Part shown: positions 5,176 to 5,184 of the stretch, piece after piece | How positions within the stretch are numbered: the first letter of the stretch is position 1 | How the letters are laid out: every line of letters starts with the position of its first letter | Notes under the pieces: generated by a model | Database searches by the model: none | Seen by the model: the letters and a program-made list of their open reading frames with translations, nothing else | What the model was told of the DNA's origin: nothing | Assembly: GCA_947565475.1 (NCBI GenBank) | Contig: CANOGI010000164.1 | Location: forward strand, 1 to 5,184 | Direction: 5' to 3' | DNA: 5,184 nt | Source of the DNA: an uncultured Eubacteriaceae bacterium | GTDB taxonomy: Bacteria > Bacillota > Clostridia > Lachnospirales > CAG-274 | Position numbers and translations under genes: made by a program

Positions 5176-5184
5176 CGAGAATTT

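Larger units (their letters stand above)
4986..5184. repeat. Outer 8-bp inverted repeat around the four-way junction, reaching the window edge
   Basis: AAATTCTC (4986-4993) and GAGAATTT (5177-5184) are perfect reverse complements and flank the closing stem. They sit one base from it on the right and 28 bases from it on the left. The match is still running at the last base of the window, so the full length of the repeat cannot be seen. It could be an extra RNA stem or the terminal repeat of a small mobile element. Confidence 0.4.

Noticed and set aside
5022..5184. Retron msr-msd, because of the closing repeat and a long hairpin
   Set aside because: I saw no clear branching-G context, the order of hairpins does not match well, and no reverse transcriptase is visible; the gene could only lie beyond the edge.

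Overview
The window looks like an AT-rich Gram-positive (Firmicutes, probably Clostridia) chromosome segment. The grounds are strong AAGGAG/GGAGG ribosome binding sites, frequent TTG and GTG starts, AT-rich intergenic DNA, and a fused homocysteine S-methyltransferase/methylenetetrahydrofolate reductase of the Bacillus YitJ type. This is inferred from style and gene families; no marker here fixes the species.

All five protein genes lie on the minus strand, so they read from right to left, in two transcription units. Unit 1 (4837 to 4107) encodes a Nudix hydrolase and a small single-pass membrane protein with a very acidic tail, and ends at a strong hairpin terminator (4011-4059). Unit 2 starts after a long structured leader and encodes nadB (3650-2166), nadC (2160-1306) and the YitJ-like fusion (1293 to beyond position 1, cut by the window edge). 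NadB oxidises L-aspartate to iminoaspartate and NadC turns quinolinate into nicotinate mononucleotide. The enzyme between them, NadA, is not in the window. The third gene belongs to methionine and one-carbon metabolism and is tightly joined to nadC: the nadC stop codon runs into its ribosome binding site.

Two intergenic regions hold more structure than usual. The nadB leader (about 3651-3845) has a composite hairpin and, just before the start codon, two hairpins set flush against each other. The right end of the window (4838-5184) holds a probable Nudix promoter with a palindrome in its spacer, a hairpin-rich leader with competing helices, and then a region on the other strand that folds into a complete four-way junction (5022-5175). 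That fold has an 8-bp closing stem, three hairpins and purine-rich bulges on one side only. It may be an unrecognised structured RNA or a palindromic mobile repeat, and it is the most interesting item here. A further 8-bp inverted repeat around it reaches the last base of the window, so the element probably continues outside.

The other long open frames in the window are shadows of the minus-strand genes or run through the palindromic DNA, and I do not annotate them. I saw no tRNA, rRNA, CRISPR array, transposase or prophage gene.
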